Position numbers and translations under genes: made by a program. A stretch of DNA of 64,000 nucleotides, taken from positions 1 through 64,000 of the forward strand of contig CANPZW010000006.1 in the NCBI GenBank assembly GCA_947589385.1, given 5' to 3'. The DNA comes from an uncultured Clostridia bacterium (GTDB taxonomy: Bacteria > Bacillota > Clostridia > Christensenellales > Borkfalkiaceae). The notes under the pieces were generated by a model. That model was not told the origin of the DNA and did no database searches. It saw only the letters and a list, made by a program, of their open reading frames with translations. Shown here one piece after another: positions 39,831 to 48,932 of the stretch (positions within the stretch are counted from its first letter, which is position 1; every line of letters begins with the position of its first letter).

Positions 39831-40637
39831 TTATTCGGCTTCTTCTGCGAAAACGCCGTTTAAGTTGAAGTTGTGTTTGAGCGGACCCGAACCTTTGCCC
39901 AAATCGAGCATAGCCGAGAGCGCGCCGTTAATGTAAGATTTAGCCCGCCTTACGGACTCGGAAACATTGAAACCCTTTGCAAGGTTTGCCGCGATTGCGG
40001 ACGAGAGAGTGCATCCCGTGCCGTGGGCGTTAGGATTGTTTATCCGTTCGCCTTCGAACCACCGAAAGCGTCCGTCCGCGTACAAAAGGTCGTCCGCGCC
40101 GCCGTCAAGATGTCCGCCTTTGATAAGCACGGCGCACCCGCACATTGCGCCCAACCGCCTTGCCGCTTCAAGCATATCTTCCCTGCCGGAAACGGACATT
40201 CCGCACAATATTTCGGCTTCGGGGATGTTTGGCGTCACAAGCGTTGCAAGGGGCATTAGCTCCCCGATAAGCGCGGAAACCGCGCCGCTCTCCATAAGGC
40301 TCGAACCACTGCTCGCCGCCATTACGGGGTCTATCACTATGTTTTTTGCCCCGTAAAATTTCAGTCGCTCGGCAATAATCTTTATATGTTTCACCGAAGG
40401 GACCATTCCGATTTTGACCGCGTCGGGAAAGATATCCCCGAACACGGCGTCAATCTGCCTCTTTAAAAATTCCGGAGGCGACTCCGAAACCTCCAAAACG
40501 CCGGTAGTGTTCTGTGCGGTAAGCGCCGTTACGGCGCTCATCGCATAGACGCCATTCATCGTCATCGTTTTAATATCTGCCTGAATGCCGGCGCCTCCGC
40601 AGGAATCGCTCCCCGCGATTGATAATGCAGTTTTCAT
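39831..40637 (-). CDS. thiD: Hydroxymethylpyrimidine/phosphomethylpyrimidine kinase
   Basis: ALSIAGSDSCGGAGIQADIKTM; NAHGTGCTLSSAIAANLAKG. Confidence 0.96.
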   Translation of the reverse strand: MKTALSIAGSDSCGGAGIQADIKTMTMNGVYAMSAVTALTAQNTTGVLEVSESPPEFLKRQIDAVFGDIFPDAVKIGMVPSVKHIKIIAERLKFYGAKNIVIDPVMAASSGSSLMESGAVSALIGELMPLATLVTPNIPEAEILCGMSVSGREDMLEAARRLGAMCGCAVLIKGGHLDGGADDLLYADGRFRWFEGERINNPNAHGTGCTLSSAIAANLAKGFNVSESVRRAKSYINGALSAMLDLGKGSGPLKHNFNLNGVFAEEAE

Positions 40638-40744
40638 TTTTACTCCTTTATTTTATTACATTATTTTTATATTGCGGCGAAAAGTGGTGCCCCCGGTCCG
40701 CCGCATAAATCACGCGAAAATTGCAGGCAATTTACGCGATAATT

Positions 40745-41395
40745 TCAAATAACTTTGAACTTGGAAAAATCTTCTATGTAAAAATCGGCAATATCTTTCA
40801 TTGCGCTTTGGTTTTCTTCGGACGGGTCGAATACCGCCGCTACGGTAAAACCGTCTTTTTTTGCCGTTTCGAGAGCATGAAGCGAATCCTCGAAAACGAC
40901 CGTCGCGCTTTTTTGCGTTCCCAGAAGTTTTAACGCCTCCCCGTAAATAAGCGGGTTTTCCTTGCCGCAACCCACGCGCGCGGCTGTAACGACGCCCGAA
41001 AAAACGCCTAAAACCCCACATCTTTCAAGCGCGGCTTCCGCAAGGCCGTAGTCCGTGACCGTAGCCACGCACATTTTAACGCCTGCCGAATGAAGTCTTT
41101 CCAAAAACTCCGCCGCGCCGCGTTTAAGTTTAACCTTATTGAAATAAAAGTCCCCGATAAAGGAATTTATTCCCTCTACTATTTCCCCGACGGACAGCTT
41201 GACCCCGTAATTGTCGCGATAATACCGCGCGGACTGTTCCACACTGAAAGTTTTGAATTTTTCGGTGAGATTTTCCTTAGGCTCTATTCCCAGCGAGCGC
41301 AGATAATCCGCCGCGACGGTATCCCATAAGGGCATAGAGTCAAGCAAAGTTCCGTCCAAATCGAATATCGCCCCTTTGATAGCAGAGAAATTCAT
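40745..41395 (-). CDS. HAD family hydrolase (phosphoglycolate phosphatase-like)
   Basis: GAIFDLDGTLLDSMPLWDTVAADYL; overlaps thiE stop, so start 41395. Confidence 0.92.
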   Translation of the reverse strand: MNFSAIKGAIFDLDGTLLDSMPLWDTVAADYLRSLGIEPKENLTEKFKTFSVEQSARYYRDNYGVKLSVGEIVEGINSFIGDFYFNKVKLKRGAAEFLERLHSAGVKMCVATVTDYGLAEAALERCGVLGVFSGVVTAARVGCGKENPLIYGEALKLLGTQKSATVVFEDSLHALETAKKDGFTVAAVFDPSEENQSAMKDIADFYIEDFSKFKVI

Positions 41396-42033
41396 TTTAA
41401 AAGGGCTTGCTCCGTTAATTTTTTCAATTCCGCCGTTGCCCCGCGGATATCTTTTGCCAAAAAGACAGCGCTTATCACCGCTACGCCGCATACGCCGCTG
41501 CCTTTAAGCTCCGCAACGTTCCGGGAATTTATCCCCCCTATCGCCACTACGGGAATTTTTACGGCTTCGCAAATTTTTTTAAGAGTATCACGGCTTATTT
41601 GCCGCGCGTCGGCTTTCGAGCCTGTGGAGAACACCGCGCCCACGCCGAGATAATCCGCGCCCGCCCTTTCGGCAAGAAGGGCTTGCTCCACGGTCTGAGC
41701 CGACACTCCCAAAATTTTATCTTTGCCAATCAACGCCCGCACGTCGCCCGCCGCCATATCGCGCTGACCTACGTGCACGCCGTCCGCACCCGATTTCAAG
41801 GCGATTTCCACGTTGTCGTCAATGACGAACGGCACGCGGAAATTTCGGCAAAGCTCCTTAATTTCCAAAGCCTCCTTTAAAAAACCGCCGAAATCCAGCT
41901 CCTTTTCCCTGAGCTGGACGAACGTCGCGCCGCCGAGCAGCGCCTCTTTTACCTGTTCGTACAGAGTACGCCCGTCGGAACGGTTACGGTCGGTTACCGC
42001 ATATAGCAATAAATCTTTTTTATCGAAATTCAT
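41392..42033 (-). CDS. thiE: Thiamine phosphate synthase
   Basis: LLYAVTDRN, TFVQLREKELD, PFVIDDNVEIALKSGADGVHVGQRDM. Confidence 0.96.
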   Translation of the reverse strand: MNFDKKDLLLYAVTDRNRSDGRTLYEQVKEALLGGATFVQLREKELDFGGFLKEALEIKELCRNFRVPFVIDDNVEIALKSGADGVHVGQRDMAAGDVRALIGKDKILGVSAQTVEQALLAERAGADYLGVGAVFSTGSKADARQISRDTLKKICEAVKIPVVAIGGINSRNVAELKGSGVCGVAVISAVFLAKDIRGATAELKKLTEQALLK

Positions 42034-42055
42034 ACGGCTTTACCTTCTACGAACG

Positions 42056-42087
42056 AAAAACGGAAGCCACCGTTAAGATAACTTCCG
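42056..42087 (-). terminator. Intrinsic terminator between TPP riboswitch and thiE
   Basis: - strand CGGAAGTTA-TCTTAACGG-TGGCTTCCG followed by TTTTT. Confidence 0.85.
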
Positions 42088-42099
42088 ACCCATAATATT

Positions 42100-42188
42100 C
42101 TATCCCTACGTTGGCATTATCCAAATCAGGTTATAAGGGTCGAAGATTACACCTTCCTCTCAGTCTGTTTTACAAACTCCCCGTCTTT
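42100..42188 (-). ncRNA. TPP (thi-box) riboswitch
   Basis: - strand GACTGAGAGGAAGG...CGACCCTTATAACCTGATTTGGATAATGCCAACGTAGGGATA matches thi-box conserved elements (CTGAGA, ACCTGAT..GGATAATGCCA.CG.AGGGA). Confidence 0.95.
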
Positions 42189-42278
42189 CGATTATCGATT
42201 AAATTATAAAATAGTTTTTTAGAAAAAGCAACAGTTATAACGGTTAAATTTAATCAATGTTTAACCCGATAAACTTTT

Positions 42279-42305
42279 GCGGCGCGCAAGTTCTTTGCGC
42301 GCCGC
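42279..42305 (-). terminator. Terminator of collagen-like gene
   Basis: GCGGCGCGCAAagaacTTGCGCGCCGC followed by AAAAGTTT on - strand. Confidence 0.6.
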
Positions 42306-42329
42306 CCGCCGTTTAAAAATAGAATTACT

Positions 42330-44498
42330 TTATTTCAGTTTGGGATATAGTCCTTGCGCAAAATTCAAAGACGACAAATCCCAGACCGCCTCGCTCCATT
42401 TAAGCATACCGGTATAAAAAGTTTTGTCGTTCAGATATTCTTCTGTAATTACCATACCGCCCGAAGTAGTTACATTGTAAGCGCGGTAGCACGAAGTTTG
42501 TTTTCCGTCGCCCGTGTTTGTCGCTATGGCGTCAATACATTCTACACTGGAGGAACCGCTTACACTGAAACTGCTTATAAATAAACAGTATTCCACAGTC
42601 CCCCCGTTTACACCCGCAATACCGCCAAGGTGGGTTTTTCCGTATCTTGACTTAGAAACATTAATAATGGAATTTACCAAACATTTGCCGACTGTGCCTG
42701 TATTTTCACCGGCAATACCCCCCATGTTTATATCTGCGTCACTATCATCATTTAAAATATTAGTTATTTTTGAAGAAACTTTCCCGGCGACTTCACAATC
42801 CAAAATATTGCCTTCGTTTTTGCCTGCTATTTCTCCTAAATAGAATTTATATCCTTCAGAGCGAGTCTTATCCGTAAAGCTTACGGTTGCGTTGCAATAA
42901 ACTTGTTTTATAGTTCCTTTATTGTTAGCGCATACCAGCCCTATATAGCGCTCAACCTTATTTGAATTAGTTACATTAAATGTAACGTTATCGAATTTTA
43001 CATTTGAAATTGTGCCTTCGTTCACGACAAACAGTCCATAATAATTTACAGTAGAGTCAGCATAAATAGAGAAGTTGGAAATTGTATGACCTTCGCCTAT
43101 AAATTCGCCTTTGAAGGGATTGCTTTCCGAACCGAAAGGACGCAATTCGTAATTCTTGCAATCTATATTTTGGGTAATAAGGTATTTACCGTTCATGTCG
43201 GTGATATTCTGCAACTGCACCACATCGCTGATTTTGGTATATTCATTGTAGGGGTCGTTATACTCCAACTTGCCGTAAATGTCGGTATTTTCATGCAGTA
43301 CAAACGGAAATTTCACTTCGGAAGTATAGCCCGCGTTATAATACCAGCCCTTAAAAGTGTAGTTTTCAACTTCGGGCGCAGTGAAATTTTGATACTGTGT
43401 GCCGCCCTTTGCCTTAATGGGTTCGGGCGCGACCCCCGCGTTGGTATGGAAAGTTATTGTATAAAATGATTCCTTCCAGCGCGCGTAAACTATTACACTT
43501 CCCGATAGCGTAAACGGATATTCCACGGGCTTTTCAAAACCTTGGTCATAGTACCAGCCCACGAAATCGTTATCTGTCTTTTGGGGGCGGGGAAGATTTT
43601 CTATCTTTTCGTCGGCGTAATATTCCACTGCGTCCATAGGTTCACCGTCGTTCGTATCAAACGAAACGCTGTATTTAGCGACGGATTTCCAGCGGGCGGA
43701 AAGCGTTAAATCTTTGGTGACCGGCATAACAGTAGTGAATTGCCCGTCGTTTACCGTATCGCCCGTAAACCAACCCAAGAATGTAAAGTTATTGCGCGTG
43801 GGAATGGGTAAATCAAGAATGTCCCCATAGTTTACAGTGATTTCCTTTTGAAAATCAGGGGGAAGTTCTCCGCCCTGCGCATCGAATTTTACAGTGTATT
43901 TTTCATTAGCATGAGGAGCGGAATCACCTTTTTCACCTTGTGGACCTTGTGCACCTGTATCACCTTTTTCACCCTGCGGTCCTTGCGCACCCGTGTCACC
44001 TTTTTCACCTTGTGGACCTTGCGCACCTGTATCACCTTTTTCACCTTGCGGTCCTTGCGCACCAGTATCACCTTTCTCGCCTTGTGGTCCTTGTGCACCT
44101 GTATCGCCTTTTTCACCTTGTGGTCCTTGTGCACCCGTGTCACCTTTTTCGCCTTGCGGTCCTTGTGCACCAGTATCGCCTTTCTCGCCCTGCGGTCCTT
44201 GTGCACCTGTATCGCCTTTCTCGCCCTGCGGTCCTTGTGCGCCCGTGTCGCCCTTTTCGCCCTGCGGTCCTTGCGCGCCCGTGTCGCCTTTCTCGCCTTG
44301 CGGTCCTTGCGCGCCTGTGTCGCCTTTTTCGCCCTGCGGTCCTTGCGCGCCCGTATCGCCCTTTTCGCCCTGCACGCCTTGTATTCCCTGAGCTCCTTGC
44401 GGTCCCTGTTTACCCTGCACAGTGCAGGCTGCCGTTACCGCAAGCAAAAGTGAAAACACTACGCATGCAAATAGAAAAATAATTCTTTTCTTTTTCAT
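42330..44498 (-). CDS. Collagen-like surface lipoprotein with Listeria-Bacteroides (Flg_new/InlB-type) repeats and GLUG-like C-terminus
   Basis: Lipobox VTAAC; 12x [12 protein letters not shown] Gly-X-Y repeats; [13 protein letters not shown]...FTFLGWFTG type repeats x3; [13 protein letters not shown]. Confidence 0.92.
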   Translation of the reverse strand: MKKKRIIFLFACVVFSLLLAVTAACTVQGKQGPQGAQGIQGVQGEKGDTGAQGPQGEKGDTGAQGPQGEKGDTGAQGPQGEKGDTGAQGPQGEKGDTGAQGPQGEKGDTGAQGPQGEKGDTGAQGPQGEKGDTGAQGPQGEKGDTGAQGPQGEKGDTGAQGPQGEKGDTGAQGPQGEKGDTGAQGPQGEKGDSAPHANEKYTVKFDAQGGELPPDFQKEITVNYGDILDLPIPTRNNFTFLGWFTGDTVNDGQFTTVMPVTKDLTLSARWKSVAKYSVSFDTNDGEPMDAVEYYADEKIENLPRPQKTDNDFVGWYYDQGFEKPVEYPFTLSGSVIVYARWKESFYTITFHTNAGVAPEPIKAKGGTQYQNFTAPEVENYTFKGWYYNAGYTSEVKFPFVLHENTDIYGKLEYNDPYNEYTKISDVVQLQNITDMNGKYLITQNIDCKNYELRPFGSESNPFKGEFIGEGHTISNFSIYADSTVNYYGLFVVNEGTISNVKFDNVTFNVTNSNKVERYIGLVCANNKGTIKQVYCNATVSFTDKTRSEGYKFYLGEIAGKNEGNILDCEVAGKVSSKITNILNDDSDADINMGGIAGENTGTVGKCLVNSIINVSKSRYGKTHLGGIAGVNGGTVEYCLFISSFSVSGSSSVECIDAIATNTGDGKQTSCYRAYNVTTSGGMVITEEYLNDKTFYTGMLKWSEAVWDLSSLNFAQGLYPKLK
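43924..44355 (-). repeat. 12 tandem 36-bp repeats encoding identical [12 protein letters not shown] peptide
   Basis: 12 consecutive 36-nt units, differing only at synonymous positions. Confidence 0.95.
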
Positions 44499-44532
44499 AA
44501 AATAGCCTCCTTAGTGCTTATTTGCGACACTT

Positions 44533-44562
44533 ATTATAACGTGATTACGTTATAATTGTCAA
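44533..44562 (-). promoter_or_regulatory. Promoter of collagen-like gene overlapped by perfect inverted repeat (putative operator)
   Basis: - strand TTGACA-18bp-TATAAT; ATTATAACGT-gatt-ACGTTATAAT at 44533-44556 covers -10 and spacer. Confidence 0.75.
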
Positions 44563-44620
44563 CGGTTTTGTTAAGTAAAAATAACGTAAATGCGCCATAA
44601 AATTATTATAGAGGTGCGTT

Positions 44621-44917
44621 ATGAATGTCATTAACAGAATAGAAAAACTGAGAGTAGAACGCGGCTGGACTAAATACAGGCTTGCGGAGGAATCGCTTTT
44701 AACCTACTCTACCTTATCGGCTATGTATATAAGAAACACTCCGCCGAAGCTGGATATTTTGGAGATGATTTGCACGGCTTTCGGAATTTCTTTGGCGCAG
44801 TTCTTTGCGGACGGGGAAGCGGAATATCTTACTTCGGACGAAAAAGAGCTTCTGAAAAAATACAGGCGGCTTTCCGACGAAAGGAAAAAGGCGCTTGGCA
44901 TATTGATAGAAAAATAA
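44621..44917 (+). CDS. XRE-family HTH transcriptional regulator
   Basis: RIEKLRVERGWTKYRLAEESLLTYSTLSAMYIRNTPPKLDILEMICTAFGISLAQFF. Confidence 0.93.
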   Translation: MNVINRIEKLRVERGWTKYRLAEESLLTYSTLSAMYIRNTPPKLDILEMICTAFGISLAQFFADGEAEYLTSDEKELLKKYRRLSDERKKALGILIEK

Positions 44918-44919
44918 AC

Positions 44920-44954
44920 GCGGCGGGAGCTTTTTTGCAAAAAGCTCCCGCCGC
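44920..44954 (+). terminator. Hairpin after XRE gene
   Basis: GCGGCGGGAGCTTTTTTGCAAAAAGCTCCCGCCGC. Confidence 0.7.
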
Positions 44955-44980
44955 TATTTTAAAATACGTACTATATTTTT

Positions 44981-45014
44981 AAATGGGCGCGCAAACTTTT
45001 TTGCGCGCCCATTT
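44981..45014 (-). terminator. Hairpin downstream of M42 peptidase
   Basis: AAATGGGCGCGCAAA-ctt-TTTTGCGCGCCCATTT. Confidence 0.65.
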
Positions 45015-45039
45015 CCTTATCGAATTGAAGTAAAATTTA

Positions 45040-46098
45040 TTAAAAACTCTTTATTGTCTTTTCGTTCAGCTCCTTGCAGAGCGCAATGCCCAAATCGATA
45101 TTGGCGTTTACGTCTTCCATAGCCGCAACGCTGTGGAAAGTGTGGATATATCTTACGGGCACGCCCGCGACTATCACGGGAGTTCCGCCGTTTGCAAGCA
45201 CCAGATGCGCGCCGTTGTTTCCGCCGCCCCTTCTTACGGCAAACTGCACCTTAATTCCCTTTTCGTTCGCGACCTTTTCGGAGAGTGCCACAAAGCGGGG
45301 CGTACATATCACGCTGGAATCCATATGGCGTATCATTACGCCGCCCTTCAACTTATCCTGAATCATATACGGGGGAGCGGATACGTCGTCGGCGGGGCAG
45401 CCCTCGAAGCAGATAGCCGCGTCCGCTTTAACGTTGTGCGTTACCGCCTCAATACCCCTGTCGCCGACCTCTTCCTGCGAAGAAATAACGCCGACAATAT
45501 CCACGTCCAACTTCTCGTTTTTCAGTTTTCTCAACAATTCGAGAACGATTGCCACGCCCAACCTGTCGTCAAATGCCTTGCCGAACATAATGCCGTTGCG
45601 GTGTTCGAACTGCGAAAGGGGAACTACGGGCATACCTACTTTTGCGCCCATATTTTCCGCCTCTTCCGCACTCGTCGCGCCGATATCGATAGTAAGATTA
45701 TCATAGCTTACGGGCGCGTTGCGCTGTTCCACCGTCATCATATGGGGGGACATAGCAGCAATTACGCCCGAAACGGTGACGCCGTCCGTATTATACAACT
45801 GAACTTTGGAAGAAGGTAGCGCCTTTTCGTTCCAGCTTCCCAAAGGGATAAAACGGAGAGTGCCGTCCGGCTTGATTGCCTGCACCATAAAACCTACTTC
45901 GTCAGCGTGCGCGTCAAGCATTACAAGCGGGCGGTTGCCCTTGTTGTAATTCGGGTAGATATAAAGATTGCGCATGCTGTCTTCTTTGAACTCGGCGAAA
46001 TCCTTACAATAATCCCGCGCAATTTCCAGAACCTCGTCCTCGAAGCCGCTTACGCCCCTTGCGTTGCTCAATTTTTCAATTAACTTTAAAAATTCCAT
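45040..46098 (-). CDS. M42 family glutamyl aminopeptidase/endoglucanase-like
   Basis: DAHADEVGFMVQAI, AFDDRLGVAIVLELL, SSQEEVGDRGIEAVTH. Confidence 0.95.
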   Translation of the reverse strand: MEFLKLIEKLSNARGVSGFEDEVLEIARDYCKDFAEFKEDSMRNLYIYPNYNKGNRPLVMLDAHADEVGFMVQAIKPDGTLRFIPLGSWNEKALPSSKVQLYNTDGVTVSGVIAAMSPHMMTVEQRNAPVSYDNLTIDIGATSAEEAENMGAKVGMPVVPLSQFEHRNGIMFGKAFDDRLGVAIVLELLRKLKNEKLDVDIVGVISSQEEVGDRGIEAVTHNVKADAAICFEGCPADDVSAPPYMIQDKLKGGVMIRHMDSSVICTPRFVALSEKVANEKGIKVQFAVRRGGGNNGAHLVLANGGTPVIVAGVPVRYIHTFHSVAAMEDVNANIDLGIALCKELNEKTIKSF

Positions 46099-46121
46099 AA
46101 ATGTACCTCTTTTTTTCCGGT

Positions 46122-46925
46122 TTAAATATCAAGTGAAAATTTATACATTTCGGATTTGGTTACGCCCCTGTCCTTGGCAGCCTGCTTCACCGCGTCCTTC
46201 TTGTCCATGCCCTGAGCCATATAGTGAAGAATATGCTCCCGCCCGCTAAGCGAATTTAAAGGATTTTCAACGTCTTTCGCGCCCTCCACTATAAGCACAT
46301 ATTCGCCGCGTTTTTCGCCTTCAAGCCCCTGCGAAAGCCAAAAACTTACGGCTTCCTCGTGAATTTTTGTTATCTCGCGCACGGCGCAAGCCCATCTTTC
46401 GCCCAAAACCTCATACAGGCATTTGATTTCACGGTCGATATCCTGCGGCGCGGCGTGAAAAATAAGCGTGCAGTCCAGATTTTTATACTGTTCCAAAAGC
46501 GACTTTTTTTCGCCCGACTTTTCGGGCAAAAATCCCAAAAACGCAAAACGTTGCGCGGGCATCGCCGAAAGCACAAGCGCGGAAAGCGCAGCGTTCGCGC
46601 CCGGCAGCACCGTGAAAGGCACGCCTGCTTTTTTGAGTTCGGCGCAGACAATATTCCCGGGGTCGGAAATTACGGGCATGCCCGCGTCCGATATAACGGC
46701 TACCTCTTTCCCCTCGCGCGCGGCGGCGACGATTTTTTCCGCCGCCTCTCTTTCGTTGAATTTATGACAGGAGAAAAGGGGTTTTTTTATGTCGTACGCG
46801 TTCAGAAGTTTTACGGAATGGCGGGTGTCCTCACAGAACACGGCGTCCGCCGCCCGCAACGCTTCCAGCGCGCGCAGGGTTATATCCTTTAAATTGCCTA
46901 TCGGCGTAGCTATAAAATATACCAT
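46122..46925 (-). CDS. rsmI: 16S rRNA (cytidine-2'-O)-methyltransferase
   Basis: YFIATPIGNLKDITLRALEALRAADAVFCEDTRHSVKLLNAYDI. Confidence 0.97.
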   Translation of the reverse strand: MVYFIATPIGNLKDITLRALEALRAADAVFCEDTRHSVKLLNAYDIKKPLFSCHKFNEREAAEKIVAAAREGKEVAVISDAGMPVISDPGNIVCAELKKAGVPFTVLPGANAALSALVLSAMPAQRFAFLGFLPEKSGEKKSLLEQYKNLDCTLIFHAAPQDIDREIKCLYEVLGERWACAVREITKIHEEAVSFWLSQGLEGEKRGEYVLIVEGAKDVENPLNSLSGREHILHYMAQGMDKKDAVKQAAKDRGVTKSEMYKFSLDI

Positions 46926-46994
46926 AACAAAATTATTTTCAAGCGATTTTAAGCTGTAAAAAAGAAAATTTTAAGGCGTTTTTACGGCGTTTAA

Positions 46995-47663
46995 TTATTT
47001 GCCGTTTACAAGCGCAGGCAGAACTTCTATCCCTTCCCTGCCCCCTTTTACGGCTTCTGCCATAACGAGATAGGGCTTGGAATCCGCCGTGCCCGAAACG
47101 AATTGAAGGCGCTTGGGTTCGAGGTTTCTGCTTTTTAAAAGGAACAGCAGTTCGGCGGTTCGGTCGGCGCGGTTTAAAATTGCAAAACGCCCGCCGAATT
47201 TAAGTTTTCTGAACGCGGCTTCGATTATCTCGGGCAGGGTAAGGGTTATCTCCTTGCGGCAGACCGCCTTTTTGAAGTCCGCGTTTTCAAATCCCGAACG
47301 CTCATAGGGCGGGTTGCAGAGGATAAGCGAAAATTTATCGTCGAAATCGCGCGGTATGTCCTGCAATTTCGAGCATACTACCGTGCACGGAAAACCGTTT
47401 AGTTCTGCGGTGCGGCGGGACATATCGGCGAGTTCTTCCTGCATTTCGAAAAGGGTTAGCGACTTGATTTTGGGGTTAAGGCACATAAAGTGAAAGCCCA
47501 CCACTCCGCTTCCCGAACAGAAATCCGCCACGTCGTCGCCCGCTTTCGCCCTCGCAAACCGCGACAAAAGAATACTGTCCGAAGTGAAACGGTACAGCGA
47601 TACGTTCTGTATTATCTTTTTATCCCCGAAAAATTCTTCAAGGACCTCGTTTTCCTTCAACAT
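46995..47663 (-). CDS. tRNA1(Val) (adenine(37)-N6)-methyltransferase-like (TrmN6/YfiC)
   Basis: ADFCSGSGVVGFHFM, LILCNPPYERSG (NPPY); next to rsmI. Confidence 0.9.
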   Translation of the reverse strand: MLKENEVLEEFFGDKKIIQNVSLYRFTSDSILLSRFARAKAGDDVADFCSGSGVVGFHFMCLNPKIKSLTLFEMQEELADMSRRTAELNGFPCTVVCSKLQDIPRDFDDKFSLILCNPPYERSGFENADFKKAVCRKEITLTLPEIIEAAFRKLKFGGRFAILNRADRTAELLFLLKSRNLEPKRLQFVSGTADSKPYLVMAEAVKGGREGIEVLPALVNGK

Positions 47664-47742
47664 ATCTTTACACGCCCGAAAATTTATAGAAAAACGCGGT
47701 ACATATTGCGTTTTTCGCGAATTAAGGATTTTGTTTCACAAT

Positions 47743-47780
47743 AAAAGGGCGGAGGGTGTAACTCTCCCTCCGCCCTTTTT
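47743..47780 (-). terminator. Terminator of ferredoxin gene
   Basis: AAAAGGGCGGAGGG...CCCTCCGCCCTTTT. Confidence 0.85.
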
Positions 47781-47788
47781 TGTCAATG

Positions 47789-47962
47789 TTATTCAGCGGG
47801 ATGAATCGCGCCTGTGGGGCATGTATCCTCGCAAGCTCCGCAGTCAATGCAAACATCGGGGTTGACAACGTACTTGTCAGCGCCCTCGGATATAGCCTCT
47901 ACGGGGCAGGTTGCCGCGCATGCGCCGCAGCTTACGCACTCATCGGATATAACGTGTGCCAT
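47789..47962 (-). CDS. 2[4Fe-4S] ferredoxin
   Basis: CVSCGACAATCPVEAI ... CIDCGACEDTCPTGAI; RBS ggagg. Confidence 0.95.
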   Translation of the reverse strand: MAHVISDECVSCGACAATCPVEAISEGADKYVVNPDVCIDCGACEDTCPTGAIHPAE

Positions 47963-48000
47963 AAATTCCTCCATAATTTTTTAATACATTCATTACGGGT

Positions 48001-48029
48001 ATTATATCACACAATTTTTTTACTGTAAA
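48001..48029 (-). promoter_or_regulatory. Promoter of ferredoxin gene
   Basis: - strand TTTACA-17bp-TATAAT. Confidence 0.7.
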
Positions 48030-48056
48030 GGGGAAAACCGAAAATCTTTGAAAAAT

Positions 48057-48932
48057 TTAATCGAGAATTTCCTTTAAATCTTCGGGCACGTCATCGGTTT
48101 CCTTTTCGGGCTTATGCGACGCCTTGAATTTCAGTGCCGATACGGGGAAGTCGTGATATGTGAACAAATCCTTTTCCTTGTCGTCTATGCGGACGCGCAC
48201 TTCCATTTTAAGCATGTTTACGTTTGTGACCGTGCCCTTGCCTTCGGGCGTCATTACTTCCGCGCCGATTTTGGGAGTTTTTTTGCATGCGTCGGCGTAA
48301 TAATCGTTTTCATAAGAAAGACAGCACATCAGTCTGCCGCACAGCCCCGAAATTTTACCCGGGTTTAAGGAAAGCCCCTGGTTTTTAGCCATTTTTATGG
48401 ACACTTTTTTCAATTCCGGCATACAGCTTGCGCAGCAACATTCCCTTCCGCAGGGGGCAAGCCCTCCTATCATCTTGATTTCGTCGCGTATGCCAACCTG
48501 CCGCAACTCTATGCGCGTTTTGAAAATCTGCGAAAGTTCCTTTACAAGTTCGCGGAAGTCAACGCGCTGGGGCGCGGAATAATAGAATATCGCCTTTGCG
48601 CCGTCGAAAGTAAATTCGCAGTCGATAAGCTTCATATCAAGCCCGTGCTTTTCTATTTTTTCAGCCACGGTTTTAAGCGCCTCGTCCTTGCGTTCAAGGT
48701 TCTTGCGGTGAATCTCCTTATCCTTCTGCGTGGCGGTGCGGAGAATGGGTTTAAGGGGAGAAACAATCTTGTCGTCGGGTATTTCCGCATATGGAATTAC
48801 GACGGTGGCGTACTCCACCCCGCGCGCCGTTTCCACGATTACGCCCGCGCCCTCCTTGTATTTATCCTTCCCGGGCGCAAAGTAATATACCTTGCCGCCG
48901 TTTTTAAAGTTTACGCCTGTAATTTTTGCCAT
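48057..48932 (-). CDS. ricT: PSP1/RicT (YaaT) family protein
   Basis: YYSAPQRVDFRELVKELSQIFKTRIELRQVGIRDEIKMIGGLAPCGRECCCASCM. Confidence 0.95.
   Translation of the reverse strand: MAKITGVNFKNGGKVYYFAPGKDKYKEGAGVIVETARGVEYATVVIPYAEIPDDKIVSPLKPILRTATQKDKEIHRKNLERKDEALKTVAEKIEKHGLDMKLIDCEFTFDGAKAIFYYSAPQRVDFRELVKELSQIFKTRIELRQVGIRDEIKMIGGLAPCGRECCCASCMPELKKVSIKMAKNQGLSLNPGKISGLCGRLMCCLSYENDYYADACKKTPKIGAEVMTPEGKGTVTNVNMLKMEVRVRIDDKEKDLFTYHDFPVSALKFKASHKPEKETDDVPEDLKEILD

Noticed and set aside
43924-44355. Regular 36-bp repeats resembling CRISPR direct-repeat length
   Set aside because: Units are contiguous with no spacers and encode an in-frame collagen Gly-X-Y peptide
43993-44391. + strand [15 protein letters not shown] repeats (and other open frames over the array)
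   Set aside because: Antisense shadow of the collagen repeats; multiple-frame openness follows from a stop-free 36-bp unit
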